A stretch of DNA of 64,000 nucleotides from SB11 sp037968475 (GTDB taxonomy: Bacteria; Bacteroidota; Bacteroidia; UBA8524), in contig JBBKVO010000008.1 of the NCBI GenBank assembly GCA_037968475.1, positions 62,001 through 126,000 of the forward strand. The letters are read 5' to 3'. The notes beneath the pieces were generated by a model, which saw nothing but the letters and a program-made list of their open reading frames with translations, was not told the origin of the DNA and did not search any database. The position numbers and the translations under genes were made by a program. Position 1 is the first letter of the stretch, and each line of letters starts with the position of its first letter. Shown piece by piece: positions 47,507-55,668 of this stretch.

Positions 47507-50131
47507 TTGACTACAAAAGCTAAAAATAAAACCGAAACACCGCTGATGCGGCAATACGCGCAAATTAAAGTAAAATATCCCGGTGCGCTTATACTTTTCC
47601 GCGTGGGCGATTTTTACGAAACCTTTGGCGATGATGCCATTACAGCATCAAAGGTATTGGGTATTGTGCTTACGCGCAGGCACAACGGTAGTGCAAACGA
47701 AACCGAGTTGGCAGGCTTTCCCTATCACTCGCTAGATAATTATTTGCCAAAATTGGTACGTGCAGGCTACCGTGTAGCTATTTGCGACCAATTGGAAGAC
47801 CCCAAAACGGTAAAAGGCATTGTAAAGCGCGGGGTTACAGAATTGGTTACCCCAGGGGTATCGTACAACGATAAAATTGTTGAGGTAAAACAAAGCAATT
47901 ACCTAGCCGCTGTATACTGCGAGAAAGACGTTTTTGGATTGGCTTTTTTAGATATTAGTACGGGCGAGTTTATGCTGGCACAAGGCCATGCCGACTATGC
48001 CGATAAACTGCTGCAAGGGCTAAAACCATCGGAAATTGTTTTCCCCAAAAACTATAAAAACAACTTCGAGGCTACCTTTGGCAACCGTTTTTATACTTAT
48101 GGTATGGACGATTGGGCGTTTGGTAAAGACCATACCCGCGATAAACTGCTAAATCATTTCGGTACAAAATCATTAAAAGGTTTTGGGGTTGATGATTACG
48201 AGTTGGGCATAATAGCCGCAGGTGCAGCCATACAATACCTGCAAGATACCCACCACAACGATTTAGGGCATATAAACGCCCTTTCAAGGCTAGAAGAAGA
48301 CAGGTACGTTTGGCTGGATAAATTTACCATTCGCAACCTCGAGTTGGTGCGCCCCAGTAACGAAAGCGGCAAAGCACTAATTGATATTATAGATAATACC
48401 TATACCCCTATGGGAGCACGCTTGCTGCGCAAGTGGTTATTGCTGCCCTTAAAAGAACTTCGCCCCATTACCGATAGGCATAATGTGGTGCAATACTTTG
48501 TGGATAACGCCGATAAACGCGAGGAATTATTGCGACATTTAGCCCACATTGGCGATTTGGAAAGGCTAATATCAAAAGCGGCACTAAAACGTATAAGTCC
48601 TAAAGAATTAGTACAACTACGTCGCTCGCTAGAGTTGGTGCAACCCATAAAAGAACTATGCGCTGAAAGCGGATTGATGGAATTGCAACGCTTGGCCGAT
48701 TTGCTAAACCCTTGTTTACTTTTAGTTGAAAAGATAGCTACCGAAGTAATAGACGAACCCCCTGCCCTTATAAACAAAGGCGGCATAATAGCCGATGGTA
48801 TTGATAGTGAACTGGACGAGCTAAGGGTAATAAAATACAAAGGCAAAGACTTTTTAGCCCAAATACAGCAACGAGAGGCAGAGCGCACGGGCATTCCCTC
48901 ACTAAAAATATCGTTTAATAATGTTTTTGGATATTATTTAGAAGTAACCAACTCGCACAAAAACAAAGTACCTGCTGAATGGATACGCAAGCAAACCCTT
49001 GTAAATGCCGAGCGTTATATAACCGAAGAACTAAAAATATACGAAGAGAAAATACTAGGTGCCGAAGAAAAGATATTGGTAATTGAGTACCGTCTGTTTG
49101 CCGACCTTTTAGATTTTTGTACTGAATACATTAGCCCTGTACAGCAAAATGCTTTGGTTTTAGCCCAGCTAGACTGCCTAAGCAACTTTGCACACTTGGC
49201 TACCGAAAGCAATTACGTTCGCCCGCAGATAAGTGAAAACTTTGATTTAGAGCTAGTTGAACTGCGACACCCTGTAATTGAAAAACAATTACCCGTTGGC
49301 GAAAGCTATGTACCCAACGATATATTTTTAGACAACGATAAGCAGCAGGTAATTATACTTACGGGTCCCAATATGTCGGGTAAATCGGCATTGCTGCGCC
49401 AAACAGCCCTAGCAGTGCTATTGGCACAAATGGGTAGTTTTGTACCCGCAGCAAGCGCCAAAATTGGTTTAGTAGATAAAATATTTACCCGTGTAGGCGC
49501 ATCAGACAATATATCGTCGGGAGAATCCACCTTTATGGTAGAGATGCTGGAAACAGCCAGTATTCTAAACAACGTCTCTAACCGTAGTTTGATATTGTTG
49601 GATGAAATAGGGCGCGGTACAAGCACCTATGATGGCGTTTCGCTGGCATGGGCTATTGCCGAGTATCTTAATCAGCAACCACAAAAGCCTAAAACCATAT
49701 TTGCTACCCACTACCACGAGCTAAACGAGTTGGAAAAGAAAACCGAGGGTGTGGTAAACTACCACGTAACCGTGCGTGAGGTTGACCAACAGGTTATTTT
49801 TCTTCGTAAGATTAAAAAAGGCGGCAGCGAAAGCAGCTTTGGTATACACGTAGCCAAAATGGCGGGCATACCCAACCGAGTGGTTGAGCGTGCCGATGAA
49901 ATACTGGGAAGGCTAGAGCAAGACCGTGCTATGATAAGCGGGCGTGAAACATTGAAAAAGATACCGCAAAAAACCTATCAGGTAAATATGTTTCAGGCTG
50001 ATAATCCCCATTTGGTGAAACTGGAGGAAGCATTAAGCAAGATAGATTTAAACGTTCTTACGCCCATAGAAGCCATGATGAAGCTAAAAGAACTGAAAGA
50101 GTTAACCCTGCCAAAAGAAGAAGGCAAATAG
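47507..50131 (+). CDS. mutS: DNA mismatch repair protein MutS
   Basis: 874 aa. It recognises base mismatches and small loops. The mismatch-wedging F-x-E is F36-Y37-E38 in V-G-D-F-Y-E-T-F, and the ABC-type ATPase has Walker A G-P-N-M-S-G-K-S at 620-627 (Ser where Gly is usual in the fifth position), Walker B L-I-L-L-D-E-I-G-R-G-T and T-H-Y-H-E-L. The C-terminal tail includes a helix-turn-helix dimer region. The TTG at 47507 is chosen as start because T-E-T-P-L-M-R-Q-Y is well conserved in MutS and precedes the first in-frame ATG (47546). It is divergent from the SpoU gene with 8 bp between starts. Confidence 0.96.
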   Translation: MTTKAKNKTETPLMRQYAQIKVKYPGALILFRVGDFYETFGDDAITASKVLGIVLTRRHNGSANETELAGFPYHSLDNYLPKLVRAGYRVAICDQLEDPKTVKGIVKRGVTELVTPGVSYNDKIVEVKQSNYLAAVYCEKDVFGLAFLDISTGEFMLAQGHADYADKLLQGLKPSEIVFPKNYKNNFEATFGNRFYTYGMDDWAFGKDHTRDKLLNHFGTKSLKGFGVDDYELGIIAAGAAIQYLQDTHHNDLGHINALSRLEEDRYVWLDKFTIRNLELVRPSNESGKALIDIIDNTYTPMGARLLRKWLLLPLKELRPITDRHNVVQYFVDNADKREELLRHLAHIGDLERLISKAALKRISPKELVQLRRSLELVQPIKELCAESGLMELQRLADLLNPCLLLVEKIATEVIDEPPALINKGGIIADGIDSELDELRVIKYKGKDFLAQIQQREAERTGIPSLKISFNNVFGYYLEVTNSHKNKVPAEWIRKQTLVNAERYITEELKIYEEKILGAEEKILVIEYRLFADLLDFCTEYISPVQQNALVLAQLDCLSNFAHLATESNYVRPQISENFDLELVELRHPVIEKQLPVGESYVPNDIFLDNDKQQVIILTGPNMSGKSALLRQTALAVLLAQMGSFVPAASAKIGLVDKIFTRVGASDNISSGESTFMVEMLETASILNNVSNRSLILLDEIGRGTSTYDGVSLAWAIAEYLNQQPQKPKTIFATHYHELNELEKKTEGVVNYHVTVREVDQQVIFLRKIKKGGSESSFGIHVAKMAGIPNRVVERADEILGRLEQDRAMISGRETLKKIPQKTYQVNMFQADNPHLVKLEEALSKIDLNVLTPIEAMMKLKELKELTLPKEEGK

Positions 50132-50356
50132 GTTTAAATGCTTTTTATCACCTTTCCTACCGTTCTTTCCTGTTTTTAATCGGTTCACTATCTTACAGCT
50201 CAAAAAAAATGATATTGAAAATGAATAACATAGGCGGTATTGCAGGTTTTTTTAGAAAAAAACTTTAAAAAAACTTCATCTACCCCTTGCGCCGAATTTA
50301 AAGAATACTATATTTGCACTCCCCAAACGGAAATAGCCTAAGGGAAATTACAAAAT

Positions 50357-50432
50357 GCGAGAGTAGCTCAGTTGGTAGAGCGCAACCTTGCCAAGGTTGA
50401 GGTCGCGAGTTCGAACCTCGTCTCTTGCTCCA
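50357..50432 (+). tRNA. tRNA-Gly (GCC)
   Basis: The cloverleaf closes fully: acceptor GCGAGAG/CTCTTGC, D arm GCTC/GAGC, anticodon arm CAACC/GGTTG with loop TTGCCAA (anticodon GCC), and T arm GCGAG/CTCGT with TTCGAAC. The CCA tail is encoded (50430-50432). Confidence 0.97.
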
Positions 50433-50440
50433 AAGAAGAA

Positions 50441-50490
50441 CGGGTTTGAGAGAAAACGGAGTATTCCGAATGACCCTCAAACCCGTTTTT
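50441..50490 (+). terminator. Terminator between the two tRNA genes
   Basis: A 10-bp stem CGGGTTTGAG/CTCAAACCCG (50441-50450 and 50476-50485) encloses a small inner CGGA/TCCG hairpin and is followed by TTTTT (50486-50490). It ends the tRNA-Gly transcript, so tRNA-Leu has its own promoter. Confidence 0.85.
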
Positions 50491-50514
50491 AGTTAGAAAA
50501 ACGACAATGCGTCT

Positions 50515-50600
50515 GCCCGGGTGGCGGAATAGGTAGACGCGCAGGACTTAAAATCCTGTTGGCAGTAATGCCAGTGCGGGTTCGATTCCCGCCCCGGGCA
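50515..50600 (+). tRNA. tRNA-Leu (TAA)
   Basis: 86 nt, class II with a long variable arm. The acceptor is GCCCGGG/CCCGGGC; the anticodon loop CTTAAAA gives TAA; the T arm carries TTCGATT. The discriminator base is A at 50600, and CCA is not encoded (CAG follows), unlike the tRNA-Gly upstream. Confidence 0.96.
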
Positions 50601-50610
50601 CAGTAAAAAA

Positions 50611-50637
50611 CCGAAGTTTAATCGCTTCGGTTTTTTT
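50611..50637 (+). terminator. Rho-independent terminator after tRNA-Leu
   Basis: CCGAAG/CTTCGG (50611-50616 and 50625-50630) followed by seven Ts, with six As before it, so it also works for the minus strand (the kinase gene ending at 50756). Confidence 0.9.
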
Positions 50638-50755
50638 GTTTGTACTAAATATTATTACAATAACAGTAGATTTGACTACACTTATTTTTGGTGTAGAAGC
50701 GTCATTTAATTAACAATCACAACTTGTTTGTTTAGTCTAATTGCTTTTTTATCGT

Positions 50756-52339
50756 TTAGTTTATAGGTAATAGTATAGTAAAAACTGCTCCACTATCATT
50801 TGTTACACCTATTGTTCCACCATGGTCGGTAACAAATTGTTTTACAATAGCAAGTCCCAGTCCTGTACCATTATGTTTGTCTTTGGTAATAAAAGGTTCA
50901 AAAAGCGTTCTTATAATGTCTTCGGGTATACCCGTTCCATTATCCTTAATCTCAATAGCAATTGTCTTAGTGGTATCAGCTTTCGCGGTAATTTGTATTG
51001 TTGCACCTTCAATTTTTTTGTGTTCAAGTGCTTCTATACCGTTATTAATCAAATTCATAACTACCCGTTTCAATTTTCGTTCATCGCCTTGTATTATAAG
51101 GTTATCAGGTATTGATTTTTGGATGTTTACTAATCTCTTTTCGTTTGAAGCATTAATTAGTTTTATTGATGCTTCAATAACTTGTGCAATATTTACAGGT
51201 TCTTTTTTAATAGGACTTTCTTTTATATAATCTAAAAAGTCATCAAAAATTTCAGAGGCTTGTACAGCGCACATATCTAATATATCCAGCAACTCGTTGT
51301 CTTCTCCCAAATTGCCCTGCTCTTTTATCATATCGGTAACCACTTTTAGATTTTTTATGGGCGAACGTAAATCGTGCATTACCATACCTATTGCTTTTCC
51401 CACTGCCGATAGTTTTTCTTTTTGAATTAACTTTTCGCTCAATTCGGCATTTCTAATGGCTTGTGCTGCATTTTGCACAAAAAGTTTCAGCAGGTACATC
51501 TTCTCGGTTTTTAGCATCTCCTGTTTTTTTAGCACAGCAAACACCGAGTATGAATCCATTCGGGCAAGAATAAGGTCTTCAATTTGTAATACCTCATCGG
51601 GAATAATATGTGTATTTTTAACCCTTGCTATTAACTCATCAATATTTACTCTTACTTCCATAGCCCCAATAGAAAGTATTTTCTCATAGGTATAATCGTT
51701 ATGTAATTTACCTAACAAGGCCATATCAGTACCCACCGAAAGGGCTAATTGCTCAAGTATATTTTTTAATAATGAGTTAAGTTGATTTTTGCTAAGGCCA
51801 ATAGAAGATATCGATTCTATTAGCTTCTCCAAATTTCGTAAACGATCGTAATCGGTTACCGCCTTTGTAGCCAATAGTATAATTTCTTCTGAAGCATAGG
51901 GTTTGCAATGGTAGCCTACATTCTGTCCTGCCTGACTAACAATATCGTCTATCGAACGGTCGCTATAAGCCGTTATAAATATAATTTCAGCTTTGTTATC
52001 ATGCTTTCGTATTTCCATTGCTGTTTCAAGCCCATCCCACCCCGGCATACGTATATCAAGAAAAATAACCGCATAGGGTTTTCCTTCAGCAACAGCTTTT
52101 TTTACCAACTCTACTCCCTCCATTCCGTTAGAGGCTTTGTCTACATAAAAAACTGGAATATTGCTATTTTTAGGTTCAATTATATCTGGTTGTTTATCAA
52201 ATAAAATACTGGCTGCGTCTTTGATATCACTATCATCAACCAGCGATTTTCTAGGCATTAAAATATCTTCAATATTATCGCGCACCATTTCTTCGTCGTC
52301 AATAACCAATACAGATGTATTTACATTGTTCATACTCAA
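50756..52339 (-). CDS. Receiver-histidine kinase hybrid (REC-linker-HisKA-HATPase)
   Basis: 527 aa. The N-terminal receiver has V-L-V-I-D-D-E-E, phospho-acceptor D in V-I-F-L-D-I-R-M-P-G and I-I-F-I-T-A-Y-S-D; between its first helix and second strand lies an extra ~40-residue stretch (about 30-65). A central ~130-residue region looks like a GAF-type sensor. The kinase core has the phospho-His in I-G-M-V-M-H-D-L-R-S-P-I-K, N-L-I-N-N-G-I-E-A-L, D-N-G-T-G-I-P and G-T-G-L-G-L-A. There are no transmembrane segments, so it is a cytoplasmic signal processor. It lies 16 bp downstream of another kinase gene and probably receives phosphate from it or from a common partner. Confidence 0.92.
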   Translation of the reverse strand: MSMNNVNTSVLVIDDEEMVRDNIEDILMPRKSLVDDSDIKDAASILFDKQPDIIEPKNSNIPVFYVDKASNGMEGVELVKKAVAEGKPYAVIFLDIRMPGWDGLETAMEIRKHDNKAEIIFITAYSDRSIDDIVSQAGQNVGYHCKPYASEEIILLATKAVTDYDRLRNLEKLIESISSIGLSKNQLNSLLKNILEQLALSVGTDMALLGKLHNDYTYEKILSIGAMEVRVNIDELIARVKNTHIIPDEVLQIEDLILARMDSYSVFAVLKKQEMLKTEKMYLLKLFVQNAAQAIRNAELSEKLIQKEKLSAVGKAIGMVMHDLRSPIKNLKVVTDMIKEQGNLGEDNELLDILDMCAVQASEIFDDFLDYIKESPIKKEPVNIAQVIEASIKLINASNEKRLVNIQKSIPDNLIIQGDERKLKRVVMNLINNGIEALEHKKIEGATIQITAKADTTKTIAIEIKDNGTGIPEDIIRTLFEPFITKDKHNGTGLGLAIVKQFVTDHGGTIGVTNDSGAVFTILLPIN

Positions 52340-52355
52340 TTTGTTTAATGTGTGA

Positions 52356-53585
52356 TTAATTTTCTACAGGAAATGTTATTGTTGTTATTGCACCAAGGTT
52401 TTCCCCTTTACTTTCAATAATAATAGTGCCTGCATGACTTTCTATAATTGACTTGCAATTATAAAGCCCCAACCCTGTACCTGTGTTTTTTGTGGTGTAA
52501 CCCCGTTCAAAGAACTTTTTAGAAAGTTCGCTATCAAAGCCTTTTCCTGTGTCTTGTACGCTTAATTGTACTTTTTCATTATCAGAAATTAATTTTATTT
52601 CAATCTGTTTTTTGGGCGCATTCATATCAATAGCTTCAATACTATTTTTAAGTATATTTAAAATAACCTGCATCAATTTTGTTCTATCCCCTTTTATCAT
52701 TATTAAGGTTTCTTGAACGTCAAAAGAAACCGTAATTCCTTTTTTATCATAAGTGGCAAATAACATCGATCGGCAATCGTGTATTACGTCTTTTATGTTT
52801 ACCTGTTTTCTTTCTTGTGTGCCGTAATTGGTAATATATTGTCGCTGTATGGTAAGTATTTCTTGTATGTGGCTAATAATATTTAGTTGTTCGGTTATTG
52901 ATTTGTGAATATCAACGCTGTTCTCTTTTTGCGATTTCACAATACCCGCTAACAAATTTTCAAGGGCATCTGCCTTTTGTGCTCCAATTGCATTGCCAAT
53001 TTCAGTATGATGACCTTGTAAAAAGGTAATCACATTTTGAAGGTTCTCTAAATTATCATGCTCCATAGACCGCTTAATGCGTGATAGATAAGAGCCAAAG
53101 CCTACAACAGCATTACCAATATCATGCAGCACTTCTGATGCTATTTCAAACTTACCCAGTGCCACAGCTTTATCTAAATCAGCTTGTTGCATAGCCTTTT
53201 CTTCAAGGTATTTATCGGTTAAATCGTCTAATGCAAGCAACAAACAATCGTCAAACATTTTACCAATAGCAAACTGTAAATGTTTTTTTACAACATCATC
53301 AGGCGGAGGCATGGTAAAGTCCGTTATTGAATTATTTATGATATTCCCTCCAGGCTCGTTATAATTTTTAATCTTTAAAGCCATTGCAGGATCAAAACAA
53401 TCAAGGATAGAGTATATATTATCCCCCGCAAGATTGTTAGCCGCTATTATCGGAGTCAATAATTTTTGTGCAACAATATTCATCAGTACTATTTTTCCAC
53501 TTTGTTCAAATTCTACCAAGGCCATTTCAGCATAAATAAAAAGTGAGAGGAATTTTTGTTCAAAAGGGTTATGTTGTTTTTCCAT
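52356..53585 (-). CDS. Soluble PAS-like histidine kinase
   Basis: 409 aa. A PAS-like N-terminus (A-L-V-E-F-E-Q-S-G-K-I-V-L-M-N) precedes a dimerisation domain with the unusual phospho-site A-S-E-V-L-H-D-I-G-N-A-V-V-G, then an HATPase with N-I-L-K-N-S-I-E-A-I, D-T-G-K-G-F-D and G-T-G-L-G-L. The HDIGN motif differs from the H-E-L-R-T type and is found in a subgroup of cytosolic kinases. It is upstream of, and 16 bp from, the receiver-kinase gene, so the two form one operon and probably one phosphorelay. Confidence 0.9.
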   Translation of the reverse strand: MEKQHNPFEQKFLSLFIYAEMALVEFEQSGKIVLMNIVAQKLLTPIIAANNLAGDNIYSILDCFDPAMALKIKNYNEPGGNIINNSITDFTMPPPDDVVKKHLQFAIGKMFDDCLLLALDDLTDKYLEEKAMQQADLDKAVALGKFEIASEVLHDIGNAVVGFGSYLSRIKRSMEHDNLENLQNVITFLQGHHTEIGNAIGAQKADALENLLAGIVKSQKENSVDIHKSITEQLNIISHIQEILTIQRQYITNYGTQERKQVNIKDVIHDCRSMLFATYDKKGITVSFDVQETLIMIKGDRTKLMQVILNILKNSIEAIDMNAPKKQIEIKLISDNEKVQLSVQDTGKGFDSELSKKFFERGYTTKNTGTGLGLYNCKSIIESHAGTIIIESKGENLGAITTITFPVEN

Positions 53586-53806
53586 ATTAGTTAGTCGTAG
53601 TATGAAGGTGGAAATAGGCTTAGTAGGGTACTTTACCTAGAAGGTGTTTCCCAAATATAGATAATTTTTTCTCAAAAATTTAAAATTTATCTCTCTTACA
53701 TTTTGTGGAAAAAGTTAATTATATAGTTTGTTTTCAACTATCAATTGTATACTCAAAACACTTTCCATCGTTTTTAGTTATATTTATATTAGTTTTAAAA
53801 AACTGA

Positions 53807-54580
53807 GTGAAAATAGAGCACTACACCCCATCAGAGCATTTAAAGCCTTTCATTAAAACCTTTATTTTTATTGAAAGTGAAAATGAAGCCGAAAACTTTG
53901 TTCTTCCTGATTCCTCTATGGTAATGGCTTTTCGTTATAGTGGTGAAGTAATCATTAAAGAAAATAATACGGCCAATACCTTGTGTTCGGTTGTATTGTC
54001 GGGCATACGCCAAGTACCTCGCTTTATACATTACTCAAAACAGGCTGCCAATCTATTGGTGGTTTTTCAGCCTAATGGTGCTTCTGCATTTTTTAACGAG
54101 CCTTTGCACGAGTTGCAGGGAATAAGTGTGCAAGCCAACTTTTTAAAAGGTTATATAGCTATTGATGAGGTTGTAGAAAGATTAGCTGCTATAAATGGGA
54201 AACAAGGGAAAATAGCTTTTATAGAGCAGTTTTTCATTTCAAAACAGGTAACACAGCCACCCGATTTACTTTTGATGGCAGCTATACAAAAAATACAATC
54301 AGCAAAAGGCACTATTAGCATTAAACAACTTATTGATGAGCTTGCTATAAGCCGAGATGCTTTTGAAAAACGATTCCGCAAAAATATAGGTGCATCACCC
54401 AAGCATTTTGCATCTATCATAAAACTAAAAAATGCTATCCACATTCATTCGCCACATAAAACATTGACTGAAACTGCATTTGATGCAGGCTATTACGACC
54501 AAGCGCATTTTATAAGAGATTTTAAAGCCTATACAGGCAAAACCCCAAGTCTGTTTTTTAGCAACCCTTTGTATTGGTAA
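53807..54580 (+). CDS. AraC family transcriptional regulator
   Basis: 257 aa with a GTG start at 53807; no ATG precedes the conserved N-terminus. An N-terminal ~150-residue ligand-binding domain of the DUF6597 type (Y-T-P-S-E-H-L-K-P-F-I-K-T-F-I-F-I-E) leads to the AraC DNA-binding pair of helix-turn-helices. The first is K-Q-L-I-D-E-L-A-I-S-R-D-A-F-E-K-R-F-R-K; the second is T-E-T-A-F-D-A-G-Y-Y-D-Q-A-H-F-I-R-D-F-K. It probably regulates the genes that follow, the first of which starts 56 bp downstream after a palindrome. Confidence 0.92.
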   Translation: MKIEHYTPSEHLKPFIKTFIFIESENEAENFVLPDSSMVMAFRYSGEVIIKENNTANTLCSVVLSGIRQVPRFIHYSKQAANLLVVFQPNGASAFFNEPLHELQGISVQANFLKGYIAIDEVVERLAAINGKQGKIAFIEQFFISKQVTQPPDLLLMAAIQKIQSAKGTISIKQLIDELAISRDAFEKRFRKNIGASPKHFASIIKLKNAIHIHSPHKTLTETAFDAGYYDQAHFIRDFKAYTGKTPSLFFSNPLYW

Positions 54581-54594
54581 AAACAATGGATTTG

Positions 54595-54630
54595 TACAAT
54601 TATGCCCTGCACGTGCAGGGTATAATTGTA
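54595..54630. promoter_or_regulatory. 36-bp near-perfect palindrome in front of the monooxygenase-like gene
   Basis: TACAATTAT.GCCCTGCAC and its mirror meet at GCAC/GTGC with one G-T mismatch (54604 with 54621) and no loop. It lies between the AraC gene and an ATG 6 bp away. It could be an operator, a terminator-like hairpin or an RNA structure hiding the start codon. Confidence 0.65.
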
Positions 54631-54636
54631 TAAAAA

Positions 54637-55074
54637 ATGAAATCAATAGTTTATACCATTTTAGTTACGGTATTGTTGGCTGGTGCAAACAAAGCAACCT
54701 TTGGCCAAACAAATGCCAACTACCCAAAAACCAATACAACTATGAAAGATACCACAAATCAAGAACAGGCTTTTATTGATAAATTTTTTGTGCCTGCTGC
54801 TGCCAAAGATGAATTTTTGCAACGAATGAAGTATAACAGAGGTTTTATACACCAACTGGAGGGGTTTATAAAAGATAATGCGTACTTCAAAACTGAGGAA
54901 AACGGAAATTTAACAGTAATAACCGTAGCCGTTTGGCGTGATGCCCAAGCCATAATAAATGCTAAGGAGGCTGTGTTTGCTGAATATAAACGCATTGGTT
55001 TTAATCCTGTTGAGTTTTACGAAAGATTGCATATACAGCTAGAACGCGGCACCTACTCCCCTATTGAGGATTAG
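54637..55074 (+). CDS. Secreted protein with an antibiotic-biosynthesis-monooxygenase (ABM)-like domain
   Basis: 145 aa. An N-terminal signal peptide (V-L-L-A-G-A-N-K-A-T-F-G-Q) is unusual for this fold, which is normally cytosolic. The mature part has the short ferredoxin-like ABM pattern with F-I-H-Q-L-E-G-F, L-T-V-I-T-V-A-V-W and A-I-I-N-A-K-E-A-V. The N-terminal ~25 mature residues are Asn/Thr-rich and probably flexible. It follows the AraC gene and may be its target. The reaction is unknown; I assign only the fold. Confidence 0.75.
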   Translation: MKSIVYTILVTVLLAGANKATFGQTNANYPKTNTTMKDTTNQEQAFIDKFFVPAAAKDEFLQRMKYNRGFIHQLEGFIKDNAYFKTEENGNLTVITVAVWRDAQAIINAKEAVFAEYKRIGFNPVEFYERLHIQLERGTYSPIED

Positions 55075-55187
55075 TATGATGGGTTACGTCTTTGGCGTAT
55101 TTCACCCTCATATTGTCGCAATTACACCCTTTTATTGATTTTTAGCACAGCTAACTTTGTTTACTCAAAATACAAACAAGCCAAACT

Positions 55188-55532
55188 ATGAACAACTACA
55201 CTTTGTTTTTCCGCATGGATATTACCACACCCGAAGCGCAACCAACTGCTAAACAAATGGATTTGTATATGCAGCAATGGGGTGAATGGATTGAAACCAT
55301 TAGTGCTAATGAACAACTTGAAGGGGGTACACATTTATCAAAGCAAGGCAGAGTATTAAGGCCTGTGGGTATAATGACGGATGGTTGCTATGCTGAGAGA
55401 AATGAATCGATAGCAGGGTATATAGTGATAAGTGCTAAAAACATTAACGATGCTACTGCAATAGCCCAAAACTGCCCTATACTACAAGGCACGGGTACTA
55501 GTGTTGAGGTGCGCCAGTGCGTTGGTATGTAG
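55188..55532 (+). CDS. YCII-related domain protein
   Basis: 114 aa. It resembles YCII/DGPF-type proteins: Y-T-L-F-F-R-M-D at the start, Q-M-D-L-Y-M-Q-Q-W-G-E-W, then L-R-P-V-G-I-M-T-D-G and A-T-A-I-A-Q-N-C-P-I. The family has no firm enzymatic assignment; members are often next to sigma factors or regulators. It is on the same strand as the AraC and ABM genes, 113 bp after the latter, and ends at a strong terminator. Confidence 0.85.
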   Translation: MNNYTLFFRMDITTPEAQPTAKQMDLYMQQWGEWIETISANEQLEGGTHLSKQGRVLRPVGIMTDGCYAERNESIAGYIVISAKNINDATAIAQNCPILQGTGTSVEVRQCVGM

Positions 55533-55567
55533 TTAATGATGTGAAAATAAAACTATGAAAACAGTAT

Positions 55568-55600
55568 AGCGAAGTCTAGGTTAGGCTTCGCTTTTTTTTT
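55568..55600 (+). terminator. Rho-independent terminator of the AraC-ABM-YCII region
   Basis: AGCGAAG/CTTCGCT stem (55568-55574 and 55586-55592), 11-nt loop, followed by a run of Ts to 55600. Confidence 0.9.
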
Positions 55601-55618
55601 GTATGTAAGGGCATAAAA

Positions 55619-55646
55619 AAACGCGAGGTATTTGCCTCGCGTTTTA
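55619..55646 (-). terminator. Rho-independent terminator of the OmpA gene
   Basis: ACGCGAGG/CCTCGCGT stem (55621-55628 and 55635-55642), 6-nt loop, followed on the minus strand by a run of six Ts. It lies 23 bp beyond the stop codon at 55669. Confidence 0.9.
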
Positions 55647-55668
55647 TATATAAAAGAAATTTAACTAA

